A DNA stretch of 64,000 bases from Knufia peltigerae (lineage: Eukaryota > Ascomycota > Eurotiomycetes > Chaetothyriales > Trichomeriaceae). The notes beneath the pieces were generated by a model, which ran no database searches, was not told the DNA's origin, and saw only the letters and a list, made by a program, of their open reading frames with translations. Where the stretch lies: the NCBI GenBank assembly GCA_030247855.1, contig JAPDRN010000042.1, positions 186,001 to 250,000 on the forward strand, written 5' to 3'. Every line of letters starts with the position of its first letter. Within the stretch, counting starts at the first letter, position 1. Shown piece after piece: positions 1 through 10,199 of the stretch. The position numbers and the translations under genes are program-made.

Positions 1-738
1 CCCCCAAAGATTTTCGGAACGTGCAATTGATATCACGTGTTGCTCGAAACAACCACCTTCGGCGACCAACAGGTAGTAGTAGCCGTCCTTCTTGTACACA
101 TGAGGAGATTCAAGCCACGGTCGGCCAGTTCCTTTCCACAGTGACTTCGGCTCAGATAGCCTCTTTCCGGTCTGGATGTCAATCTCGAACTGATGGACCG
201 AAGCATCCTTTGCGGAGGCTATTTGGACATACACATGATCATCTTCAAAGAAGAGACTCGGGTCTCCTCCACCGTATTCCCAGTGGATTGGGTCGCTCCA
301 AATGTTGGCGTAAATATCGTTTGTGGAAATGATGAGATGGTCAGCAACTTCACTGTTAGGTCCACTACGGTCATCCAGGATGTTGGACACAATGATATAG
401 AAAGTGCCTGCGTGCCATCGTATGGTTGGGGCGTATAGACCTCGGTTCCCGACCATTTGTCGCTTATCATCCCACTGACTGATCTTTGACGGCGTGTTGG
501 ACAGTTTCAACTGAGAATGTCTATTAAATGCGTCACCTGTAATGTGTTAGCTGGCTTCCTTGTTATCTGCAGGATGGAACATGCCTATGTGCTGCCATGA
601 CACGAGATCCTTCGAGGCATAAACTGGGATGCCGGGAAAGAAGTGGAATGTCGAGTTGACTAGGAAGTATGTGTCGGCGACGCGAATAATGGAGGGATCT
701 GGCGCGAAGCCTGGTATGATCGGGTTGGCTGGCACCAT
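1..738 (-). CDS. Glycoside hydrolase family 43 (beta-xylosidase / alpha-arabinofuranosidase-like), 3' part cut by window edge
   Basis: Exons 738-585 and 536-1 give 230 residues and remain open at the window edge. Catalytic features of the five-bladed GH43 propeller are visible: the general base Asp14 in FAPDPS, the pKa-modulating Asp in GGGDPSLFF, and the general-acid Glu in LESPHVYKKDG. The start at 738 gives the usual cytosolic N-terminus (MVPANPIIPG) with no signal peptide, so the enzyme is probably intracellular and cleaves xylo- or arabino-oligosaccharides. The 48-nt intron (584-537) has a GC donor (ATAG|GCATGT) and ends ACAG. Splicing there restores IGDAFNRHSQL, which aligns with the intronless neighbour at 2185. 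About 40 of the first 59 aligned residues are identical between the two, so they look like divergent duplicates. Exact substrate cannot be read from sequence. Confidence 0.9.
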
Positions 739-2184
739 GCTGGGCTGGAATGAGTTGAGAGTACAGCGTCTCCTCCCCTCTCGCGAAAAACCTGAACAAG
801 TCTGCCACGGACGCTGGCGAGCCGGATCTGACGTTCAAGATCAATATGGGTTTCCCCGAGCAGCGTTGGCTTAACTAAATCACCTTGGTCCCGGCCGACG
901 TAGTGTGAAAGAAGTCCCAGGGTAACTCTTCATATGCTCCAGGGCAGATTAGCCTATATCGAGCACAAGTTTGACAGTCAGTTTTCGGAGCCAGGCAGCA
1001 GTCGCTTTGGCTAAAATGTCATTAGGCTAATACGCAAGCTGTTAAGATTGTGTCCAACTCAACTTCTGTAAGTCTGCGAAGATGCCGGCTCAGGGTTCTA
1101 GAAGCTCGGCTGAGTATTTGACATGCAGGCCCTGGCAATAGACTGTTCGCTTAGGCCAACGGCCCATTGGTACAGCACAGTGTCTTTGTGGATGCTTTAA
1201 GGGTCTCTAGCACACGCCAAAGATTGCGGGTCCATCGGTTAACAAAGAAAACCTTCGAGTGAATACTGCCCTAGTCCTTCGACGGCGCAACGTTCATTAA
1301 TACCGAACCTCACTAGCGTCGTAGTAGCGAAAGTGTTATGAATCGGACCGACGCCTTGGGGCGTCCGCGCACTCACATAGATTTCCTAGCTGGGGCACAG
1401 TGGTGTCTATAGCAATCGTAGCATTGAGAACCATAGGGTCCAACTATAGACTTAGGTTGACCATGAAGGTCCTATCTACTATGGGGAGGGAGCGTGAATA
1501 TAGATTCCTGTCGTCCAATGAGCGTAGATGCTCTGTATGATCAGTGGGGCTCTGTCTTGATTCGCTTAGCCATACCGATCGTGGCTAAAGAAGAAAAAAT
1601 ACTAAGACGGCGGTCGATTCTCGCTAGGTATTATTCAAAGGATACTTAGGATATCCCTCTAGGTGATCGCTTCACGCGCTTTCCGGATGATACAGAGTAA
1701 CTTCAATCTTAAGACTAAGTCTTCCGGCGCAATGACTCGAGACGGGATGCTTGTTTACCCCGCTTCTCCGTTCACAGAACATTCTCATACCACTCGGATG
1801 TGCATTCATTGGTCAAGTTAGACGGAGGCCCGGATTTCGAATAGCCGTTCTACTGGACGATCGCCGGTGGCAGCAAGTGAACCGCAAGAAATGTCTTGCC
1901 ACTGGAAAATTCCCTAAAAACAATATCATTAAAATAGCCTAAACCAGCACATGTGTCGAACTTCTCGAGATCCGCAAGAGTCATGATCCACGTCCCATGA
2001 AGGATAGAAGACCACCGAAACTCCGAATCTGGTCTCTTTGACACTTTGGCGGAACGATTACCACCTTGTCCTTCAGCTGAGCTCCTTGTGAAGTCTGAAT
2101 TTTGCAGTCATCGCTGAAGTTGCTTCATCGTGCCCTGGCAGGCCGCGATCTTCGACGACGACGAGTTTTGGCCCACAATCAGAC
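739..2184. promoter_or_regulatory. Shared divergent promoter of the two GH43 genes with five XlnR-type GGCTAA sites
   Basis: This 1446-bp region has no credible gene. GGCTAA-type hexamers occur at 949-954 (minus), 1009-1015 (plus, full GGCTAAA), 1025-1030 (plus), 1566-1571 (minus) and 1583-1589 (plus, GGCTAAA). GGCTAA/GGCTAAA is the known binding core of the fungal xylanase regulator XlnR/Xyr1. Chance expectation is about 0.7 per 1446 bp counting both strands at equal base frequencies. Two pairs are tightly spaced (1009/1025 and 1566/1583). Regulation by XlnR is inferred, because no XlnR gene lies in the window. Confidence 0.6.
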
Positions 2185-3726
2185 ATGGCTGATCGAGGTA
2201 TCAACCCTATTGTACCTGGAATGGCACCTGACCCTTCAATTTGCTTCGTCAAAGACACCTTTTACCTAGTGAATTCAACATTCCAATTCTTCCCAGGGCT
2301 CCCCATCTATGCGTCGAAGAATCTAGTGGATTGGACACTGATTGGCAATGCTATCAATCGCAAGACTCAGCTTGATCTGACCCATACCGGGACAAGATAC
2401 TGTCCACAAAAGATTGGCGAGGACTTGCTTGCCGCCGGAGGCCTCCACGCCCCGACCATACGTTATCACTCTGGCACTTTCTACATTGTCTGTACCAATG
2501 TCACGCATCCAGAGGGCCAGAATCCCGAAATGTCCTTCGAAAATTTTATCATCACAACGAAAGACATTTGGGCAGACCAGTGGAGTGATCCGGTCTATTT
2601 CGAGCTGTATGGCTTCGACCCGAGCTTGTTCTTCGACGATGATGGAAAGGCCTACATGATAGGCACCCAGGAGCCTGGCCCGAGTCTCAATATCATCCAG
2701 TATCAGGTCGACGCAAATACCGGCAAGAAGTTGTCTGAGAAGAAAGTCATTTTCACGGGCATTTCAGCATACTTTCCGGAGGGACCACACATGTACAAGA
2801 AAGACGGATGGTATTACCTTCTTATCGCCGAGGGCGGGACTCACGAAAACCACTCGGTTAATATTGCTCGATCGCACAGCATTTGGGGTCCTTTTGAATC
2901 TTGCGAACACAACCCCATCCTGACCGCCCGCGGAACGGACGAGTATATACAACATGTGGGCCACGCAGACTTGGTCCAAGATGCTCGAGGGGAATGGTGG
3001 GCAGTCTGCTTAGGCGTGCGAAAAAGGGACCATCGTCGATATGTGCTTGGGCGGGAGACCTTCTTAACGAAGTGTACGTGGCCCCAAGATGGATGGCCTT
3101 CGCTTGGAATCGTTGGGCTTGCCCTTCCTCAAGGTACTGAAGTCCCAAAAGCTCGAACCCAGCTACCATCTGCGAGATCGAAGGAGGCCGAGTTCCTAAT
3201 GATTCGAGATTTTGATCCCAATGGAGTCCATGTTAGCGAAGATCGAATCATATTGACGCCCAAGCCTGGCGACTTTTCGGATGTCGTTGGTCAAATCGCA
3301 TTCGCAGGCAAACGTCAGCGTTCCCTTAACGGATCCGCAAGCTTGACACTCCTCACTGGAGCTGAGCAATCGGGCTTGAAAGCAGGGCTTGGGTACTACA
3401 AGGATGAATTTCGACATGCTCGGTTTTACTACGACTTTGCGATGTCTACAATCGGCATGGAAGTGGTCAACAGCATGACCTCTCCTCGGACGCACCTTGT
3501 GCAGCAGGTGGAAAGGACTGCGAGTATCGATCTGCGTTTGCAATATACTGAGACATTGTACACTTTTGCTTTTCGTGTCCATGGAGCAACTGGCTGGACG
3601 ACATTAGGCAGTTTCGATGCGGCGGATGTGACTGCCTATGACTTTATCGGCCCTGTAATAGGTCCTTTCGCGCAGGGCGCTGGAGTGCGCAGACCGGTTG
3701 AGTTTATTAACTTCGAGGTGGCATAG
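2185..3726 (+). CDS. Glycoside hydrolase family 43 beta-xylosidase / arabinofuranosidase-like protein, intracellular
   Basis: A single-exon gene of 513 residues. The N-terminal propeller holds the three GH43 acids: Asp16 (MAPDPS), Asp145 (GFDPSLFF) and Glu199 (FPEGPHMYKKDG). From about residue 330 to the end there is a second region consistent with the C-terminal concanavalin-like domain found in two-domain GH43 beta-xylosidases. There is no signal peptide (MADRGINPIVPG), so action on imported xylo-oligosaccharides in the cytosol is likely. It is divergent from the paralogue at 738-1 and convergent with the GH31 gene, and lacks the intron its paralogue has. GH43 members vary between beta-xylosidase and alpha-L-arabinofuranosidase, so the activity is a family-level call. 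Confidence 0.92.
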   Translation: MADRGINPIVPGMAPDPSICFVKDTFYLVNSTFQFFPGLPIYASKNLVDWTLIGNAINRKTQLDLTHTGTRYCPQKIGEDLLAAGGLHAPTIRYHSGTFYIVCTNVTHPEGQNPEMSFENFIITTKDIWADQWSDPVYFELYGFDPSLFFDDDGKAYMIGTQEPGPSLNIIQYQVDANTGKKLSEKKVIFTGISAYFPEGPHMYKKDGWYYLLIAEGGTHENHSVNIARSHSIWGPFESCEHNPILTARGTDEYIQHVGHADLVQDARGEWWAVCLGVRKRDHRRYVLGRETFLTKCTWPQDGWPSLGIVGLALPQGTEVPKARTQLPSARSKEAEFLMIRDFDPNGVHVSEDRIILTPKPGDFSDVVGQIAFAGKRQRSLNGSASLTLLTGAEQSGLKAGLGYYKDEFRHARFYYDFAMSTIGMEVVNSMTSPRTHLVQQVERTASIDLRLQYTETLYTFAFRVHGATGWTTLGSFDAADVTAYDFIGPVIGPFAQGAGVRRPVEFINFEVA

Positions 3727-4051
3727 CTGAGTGTGTTGACCGGGTAGATATAGAAGGTTGTACTTGAAGGCAAGGTAGCTAAACTTCAAATCTGGATCAT
3801 ATTTCAAGGCTCACGGAATAAATTGCTTTTACTGTGGTTGTTTCGAAAATGATGCAGCGACTTAGAGCCATCCGCGTTTGCATGGCACCGATGTCAACTG
3901 ACCACGTGTGCTTCTGGTCGTCCTCCAAAGAACACGAATCATGTCTTGTCGCCACGGCGGTTACGACAGAGTTACACGCTTGCTGCTCAATCGTTCAAGT
4001 GGAGTAGAGATACGTTGTCCCCTGTCTGTCTATATGTTACCAAAGCGTGGT
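3727..4051. other. Convergent 3' intergenic region, nothing recognised
   Basis: This 325-bp stretch between the ends of the convergent GH43 and GH31 genes holds presumptive 3' UTRs. No ORF of note and no repeat was recognised. Confidence 0.5.
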
Positions 4052-6105
4052 CTAGTCAACGAGTTCGTTGACTCTTTGCCTCTCGAAGACTGGCATGGTC
4101 TTGAGCGGCGCGTCAACCTCGATGGTTTGGCCACCTTCATATACCTCGGGCCCTCCAAATTTCCTCCACTTGCTCCCACTCGGTAAATACACTGATCTCT
4201 TCATTTGACCAGCATTAAACACGGGACAACAAAGATATTTATCGCCGTACATGTACTGATCGCAGATCTCCCAGCACATTTTATCCTTGGGAAACTCATA
4301 GAATAGCGTCCTGATGACCGGGGTGCCTCGCTCGTGGGCAGCCAACATCAACTGCTTGGTGTAAGGTCGCAAAGTTTCCCGAATTGAAATATGTTCTTTG
4401 CATATCTCGTATACCTCGTTTCCATAAGACCAGATCTCATTCGGAGCACCAGAGCGACATATTGCTCCGCCCGTGGTCCCGTGCTGAGGCTGTTCAGGCA
4501 ATCTGGCGCCGTGCATGCGCATGACGGGACAGAAGGTGCCGAATTGAAACCAGCGACAGAACAACTCCTGGTAAGCCGGGTCGTTTGGGTTGCCACCAAG
4601 GAAGCCTCCGATGTCCATGGTCCACCAGGGAATTCCCGCCAGACCGATATTGAGCCCGGCAGAGAGTTGATTCCGAAAGGCCGTCCATGTGGCGGGTACA
4701 TCGCCGCTCCAAATCAGCATGCCGTATTTCTGGCTGCCTGCCCACGCACAACGTGACAGGTTCACGGGGTTTTCTAGGCCTGCCGCTTTTTGGCCCTCGT
4801 AGAACAGTCGGCCGTGTTCTCTGGGATAGATGTTGCCGATACTAAGATTAGGACCAAGCCAGTATCTGTAATTATCGAAATCGTAATTGGTGAATTCAGG
4901 CTCATTTTCGTCCATCCAGAATACCTTGATCCCTTTGTCATAGTAGTTCTGTTTGAGCTTGTCCCACACAAACTGACGGGCCTCGGGATTTGTCGAGTCG
5001 GTGAACATGGTTGTAATGCCGTTAAGGAAGATCTGAGACACTCGAACACCGCGGTCTGCTCGGATAAGGTATCCCTTTTGCACCATTTCCTTATAGTTAA
5101 CCGAATCGGACTGGACGGTGGGCCAGACGGAAACCATGACCTCGATTCCCATGTCATTTATTTCTTTGATCATCTTCTCTGTTACTCATTAGGTGCATTC
5201 CTAATTGTGAAGATGGGATGCTTACCGGGATCAGGCCAATAGGTAGAGTCAAACGACCAATTTCCCTGCTTTTCCCAGTGAAAGAAGTCAACGGCGATGA
5301 CATCGATCGGTATTTGCCGGCGTACGTGCTCTCGGGCAACCTGGAGGAGTTCATCTTGTGTCTGATATCGCAACTTGCACTGCCACATTCCAAGGCCATA
5401 GTCCGGCATTATCGGCGCTTTCCCGGTAACGTTGGCGTAGTTTTCCACGATCTGTGCAGGTGCATCACCGGCGGTGATCCAGTAGTCGATACTTTGGGTT
5501 GAATAAGCTTCAAATGTCATTCCATTTGTTGCGAAGCTTGCTCTGCCAATGCCCGGATTATTCCAGAGAAAACCATAGCCAAGCGAAGACACTGCGAAAG
5601 GAATGCTAATCTGCGAGTTTCGGTGCGCCAACTCAAGATCGGCCCCTTTGAGGTTAAGCAATGGCTGCTGGTACTGGCCCATGCCATAGATCTTCTCATC
5701 GCTGGAGAGTGATTCGAAGCGCGTCGTGACATGATACTTCTCTGTGCCCAAGATCGGCCTATGTTGGCGAGGATAAATTTCCATCGCACTTGATGTTGGC
5801 TCGTAGAAGTCGATGCGATTGTGAGATCGCTCCTTTAGTAACACGTCTCCTGCAGAATTTGTGATGGTGATTTTTCCAAATGTAGTAACTTCTGCCTTGA
5901 TGGAGCCATTGACAATGGATGCACCCTCGTCTCCAATGGTGATAATTGGAAGTGGCGACTCTATGGACAAAAGCGCCCAGTCTTCTGATGGTATACGATT
6001 CTGCTTCGTGGCTCGGATACGAAAAGCATCCTTGCCCCATGCTTCGATCCAGAGGGTCTCCCCATCGTACTGGAAGACCAGTCGGCTGTCTTGTTTCGTG
6101 AGCAT
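4052..6105 (-). CDS. Glycoside hydrolase family 31, alpha-xylosidase-like
   Basis: Exons 6105-5226 and 5178-4052 join across a 47-nt GTAAGC...ACAG intron (5225-5179) to give 668 residues. The GH31 nucleophile is the Asp in FWMDENEPE and the acid/base is the Asp in WSGDVPATW, followed by the conserved GLAGIPWWTMDIGGF segment. The WMDxxEPE form resembles XylS/Xyl31-type alpha-xylosidases more than maltases, suggesting release of alpha-xylose from xyloglucan-type oligosaccharides. No signal peptide is seen. I chose the ATG at 6105 because the protein then begins MLTKQDSRLVFQYD, where the family usually begins. The frame is open up to an ATG at 6213 (704 residues), but that would place the start against the putative XlnR site at 6216-6227. 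Confidence 0.88.
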
Positions 6106-6818
6106 GATTCTTGAAGGTAGTTCAGAGTTCTGATACACGGATCGCCCAATTCTCAAATTGACGAGGTTGATATATTGAGTCCAAGGCTGAAGTACAACTT
6201 GACAGGATAACACAAATTAGCCTATATACTTTCCCCAGCTTTGAAAGAACCCATTTTAGCGGTGGACTATTCCCGTAAATGTCCGGTGGTTCAAACTCAG
6301 GCGGGCTATTCGCGTATACAATAGCTTCGGTGATTACCATGCCCAGCCGAGAACAATCAATGTTAGAACTAACTTAATCAATATAACCGGCCCATGTTAT
6401 TGTCCACTTGCTCCCGGCCGCCATAACAGCGACGTTAGACAATTCATGTTGAACGACGCCAGCATTTAACTGTGAGACACAAAAGGTGCGAGACCGGTGG
6501 CCATCCCAGCCACGTTGTCGGATTGTCTCATGTCAAATGGCGGGCCTTCTTTCTCACTTTTCTCCCTGGCCTTTCTTTATCAACGGGGTTTGACTGCGCT
6601 GCTCACTTGGCAGATGAGATTCTTCGGCTCGCTAAGAACATTCCTCGAGTGATGACCATAGGAACGATTTTTGTCGGTCTATCTCCAATCCCGCCCATGT
6701 TTGCACTGCCTTCAGGACGTCGGCAGCCTGCTAAACCCGGTCGGTAACCAGCCATACTTACAACTTCTACTGAAAAGTCTACATAGTAGAGGCCTAGACA
6801 TGTTCATCGGGATAATGA
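6106..6818. promoter_or_regulatory. GH31 upstream region with an XlnR-type site shared with GH43
   Basis: The 12-mer ATTAGCCTATAT at 6216-6227 is identical to 948-959 upstream of the first GH43 gene. On the minus strand, the coding strand of both genes, it reads ATATAGGCTAAT and contains the XlnR core GGCTAA. It sits about 110 bp upstream of the chosen GH31 start and about 210 bp upstream of the GH43 start. Nothing else was recognised in the rest of the region. Confidence 0.5.
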
Positions 6819-8154
6819 TTGTTATTATATAAGTATGTACACTTGTCATTTGTGGCCACTGAACGTTGGGCCAAGCCTATTCGGTCGACATCTGCAGCAT
6901 TAGACAACTGGCCAAATGGTGCGATGATACGCTCGGCAGTGACACAAATCGAGCAGCCATTGAATAAGAATGACTGGGCTGCAATCCGAGCACTCTCCAG
7001 GAAGAGTTACTGGGAACGAGTTTGGATTGAGCAAAAAGTCTCTTTGGCTCAGGAGTGTCTCCTAGTCTGCAGAAAGCACGACCTCGATTCCAGAAAGCTC
7101 CTGTGATACTAGAGGACCTGGATCAGTGGAGATCTTCGCATGCCAGAATTGGACGGGATCCTGAGGGCTGCAACGCACAGGACCCAATTCTACACTTTCA
7201 TGAGATTTTCACTAGAAAGTGAAGACGCTAGTGCAGGAGTATCCAAAAGCCGCAAAACGAGTCTAGCACCGACCTGCGGACGAGGGCTTCCCAGGCCACC
7301 TTTCCTTCTGAAAAGGGCCTCCGTTCTCTCGGCCACTGATGCGAGAGACAAGATATTTGGGCTCCTTGGATTGGCTTAGGTCCAAGATCTGCCCATCCCT
7401 GTGGATTATGAAAGTACTGTCGACGAGGCCTACACGAACGCTATCCGGGCTCTGATCCAACATTCTGAACGTCTGGACATTCTCGAATTTGCTGGCGTTG
7501 GCAGCATAAATCAGAATTCGCGAGACTCTCTCCCTTCATGGGTGCCCGATTGTCGATGTCGCGAGTTTGATCTTAGGTTCTGCGAAGATGCACCCTCTTA
7601 TGCTACCATGCTCTTTAACGCCTCAGTCGGCACGAAAGGGGACTGCAGTTTCCCTTCTAAAGATAACAATCACCAAATCCAGATAAGAGGGCTCATGTGC
7701 GACGAGATTTCTGAGTTCGCTGAACAGAATTGGTCTCCTGAGGAGCGAATATACAGATGGGTCGAATCCGTGCTCTCGAATCACGAGCAATTCAAATATT
7801 AACGGGGAACCCTTGCTTCAAATCTTATCAAAGACTGTGATCATAGACCGCCTTTGGCGCGGCTTCGATACTCCAAAAGTTCTTTCCACTCATCTGGAGT
7901 ACGAGTTTTGCTCCATGGCCGCTTGTTTTTTGACAGCTGTGAAGTATATTTACAAAGGCAGAGCGCTTCCCGACTTCCGTCAGGGAGATGAGGTGGTGGT
8001 CGTGACGTCCAGGAGATTGAATCCCAGAGCGAAAGAGATCTTGGACAAACTGCTGGAGGACAAAACAAAGGCAAGTGTCGACAAAGAGCTCAGCCTAACT
8101 GTCCTGATTGAAAACTTTGTTAGCAAGAGCCGCATGCCTGGCTGTTTGGAATGA
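6819..8154 (+). pseudogene. Relic of a HET-domain (heterokaryon incompatibility) gene
   Basis: The conserved HET block NDWAAIRAL...WERVWIEQKVSLAQ is present near 6965-7050, followed by DARDKIFGLLGLA (to about 7376) and, directly after an in-frame TAG at 7377-7379, PVDYESTVDEAY and SLPSWVPD (7400-7550). The reading frame is broken at least three times. TGA falls at 7104-7106, where the better reading (APVILEDLDQW) lies in another frame, then TAG at 7377, then TAA at 7800 before a C-terminal-like segment in a different frame (7813-8154). The N-terminal HET hallmark (family motif ALSYVWG) is absent upstream. HET genes normally encode one long protein triggering incompatibility cell death, and this copy cannot. 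Several introns could rescue parts of it, but not the missing 5' end. Confidence 0.75.
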
Positions 8155-9010
8155 TCAAAGATTCTTGATATCAGCCGAGACGAAGCCAACCTTCGAAGAT
8201 TTCGTTTTTATCTCAGAATGACGGATCAAAGATGTCTCTTCATCGCTTAAAATGTGTACATGGGTGTAGAGCCGGGCAGAACTAAAAAGGGTGACAAAGG
8301 TTTCATTCCCCTCGGGTGCTGCTTACCAGTTTCCGTTCGAAAACATGGCGAGGCTTTTAGCTGATTGGTGACACATTCGTCTGCGGAATGATGCAAGGGG
8401 AGATGATGCTCAAGACTGAGGAGGGTGCTCCCTCTCTGGAGGACATTGATTTAAAGTAGCTGGCTGCATTGTGCAGTGTGGTCGCCCACGTTTATTGGTG
8501 ATATTGCACAGGAAACAGTATGAAGTCGATTCCAATTGAACGAGAATTCCAACTCGATTCTTTTTCCATTCCGAGAATCATTCTTTTGACCTATGGCGCA
8601 ACAACTTACAAGTGGTGACAAAGAGTCGGATTTAGAGTCTCTGATAGAACCCAAGAGGGGTAGGGAGCTTCAAGGCCACCACAACCCGAGTTTCGGGGCG
8701 ATACAGTAGGGTCTCAGGAGTGAGTCTGAGCAAAGGCTGGAGGAAGAGGGCGACACTCAAGAGCAAAGACAATGGGGTCAAGAATGAAACAGTGAGGACT
8801 TCATTTCAGTGACTCTAGGTGACTAGTCAACCAGCTCATCCTGAGCCTCTCAAGACCTTGAAATCATATCACTGTATCTTGACTAGCAACTTTGGGTGTG
8901 CCTCATCAGTAGTCTCCATGACACACATCCATGGCCTACCGTGCTTCTTCATCATTTCGAGGAAAGAATTCCTGATGTATTATTATTCATCATGAGCGCG
9001 TATCCTTCGT
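8155..9010. other. Intergenic region, nothing recognised
   Basis: 856 bp between the HET relic and the small hypothetical gene. I see no supported gene, repeat or motif cluster. Confidence 0.5.
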
Positions 9011-9385
9011 TCAATAGTTGGCAGACTTGTACAGCAACTTTTCCTTGTTGTCCTGTTGCTTCACCCAGATCGCGGCCTTTGTGTCCTTGTCGGCCTTTCC
9101 GACCTTCAACGCGAACTTGCTGACCTCGAAACTCGGGCCGCCCATCAATTGATTCGTCACCCAGACAGGGGCCCCGGCGAATGACTTGGTGCCCGACCCG
9201 TCGTCCAGGGCAGCACCGCAGGAGCACCCGTTGACGGTGGAAAGGTATGCTCTTCCCACCTCGCGGTCACCGTCCCAGACGTAGTTGAAAAAGCACGTGA
9301 GCTGCGCAGGGGTAGAAGTCACTGGTGATGTCTCTGTCCGATTCAGGACGACCACGACTTCTTTGGCAGTCATGTTTGGGAACAA
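9011..9385 (-). CDS. Small hypothetical protein
   Basis: A single-exon ORF of 124 residues. An internal ATG at 9373 would give 120 residues beginning MTAKEVVVVLNR, which may be the true start. There is no signal peptide or membrane segment. Three cysteines lie centrally (one in LTCFF, two in GCSCG) and the C-terminal third is lysine-rich. Its third codon positions are GC-rich, unlike the surrounding intergenic DNA, which supports coding. I do not recognise the family. It is divergent from the Zn2Cys6 regulator at 10200, with about 0.8 kb between them, so it could share control with that gene, but no function is implied. Confidence 0.55.
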   Translation of the reverse strand: MFPNMTAKEVVVVLNRTETSPVTSTPAQLTCFFNYVWDGDREVGRAYLSTVNGCSCGAALDDGSGTKSFAGAPVWVTNQLMGGPSFEVSKFALKVGKADKDTKAAIWVKQQDNKEKLLYKSANY

Positions 9386-10199
9386 GCAAGGAACGGTTGG
9401 TGATTATTGGTAACCGAGGCACGAGTAATGGGTAGAAAATAAAACGATGGATACTGTTGTCGTTGTTTGTTTTCGAGCTTGACGGACCACCTACCAGAAA
9501 GATAAACACCAACGAGTGTACCATCTCGATATTTATACCTTTTTGCCCAAGACCTGAACTGCCAAGGGCAATGACTTGACGTGTTGTATTTTTTGGGTTG
9601 GTTTCTATACCTTTTGAGGCGCATGTGAGCTGAATCTTTGGTCTTACGTAAATCGATGCAGGGCTCAATGAAATCAATGCAGCGTGATGTGGTCGAATAC
9701 GAGATATTGACATTCTCCTCGTGCAGAAGCTGAACCTTCAAGCAGCCGTCACATGGTTTCGAGGCCCATCGAGTCGGCGAAAAATCTCAAAGGCTGGCTG
9801 AGACACTGCAGGGTCTTTGAGGTGTCAAACGAGGCTGAGGGTCTAGACTCGCCTTCCAAGACGTCACCCTTGGGTTGCAAGATGCAGGGTAGATTTTCAT
9901 GACCCATTGAGCTATTGATTCTACTTTTCAGTAGGACTTTTCTTGTTCGTGTCTGGCCTTGAAATCAAGCACTTTTATCGCCGAGATGATGCTTTGTCAT
10001 CATCGACATGGCCTCGTTTTTTTGTGGGTCGACGATGAGTTTCAACCGCCGAGTCGGCGGAGGAATCGACGGATGTTCATGGGGATCTTCAAACATTGAG
10101 CCGTCAATGATGTCGGGATGAAAGACACATACCGCCATCACCGGAAACATCTGACCGAGAGCGGCGTTTCCATTTAGCTTTTATTTCTCTCGTAAAAAC
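9386..10199. other. Divergent intergenic region between hypothetical gene and Zn2Cys6 regulator
   Basis: 814 bp of probable promoter and leader sequence. No motif array was recognised. Short open frames here (for example minus strand 9713-9267) look like chance. Confidence 0.4.

Noticed and set aside
1850..2044. 64-codon minus-strand ORF inside the GH43 promoter
   Set aside because: Short and unrecognised, next to probable promoter DNA. I could not support it as a gene remnant.
9267..9713. 148-codon minus-strand ORF overlapping the small hypothetical gene
   Set aside because: Overlaps a better-supported ORF in another frame and shows no conserved motif.
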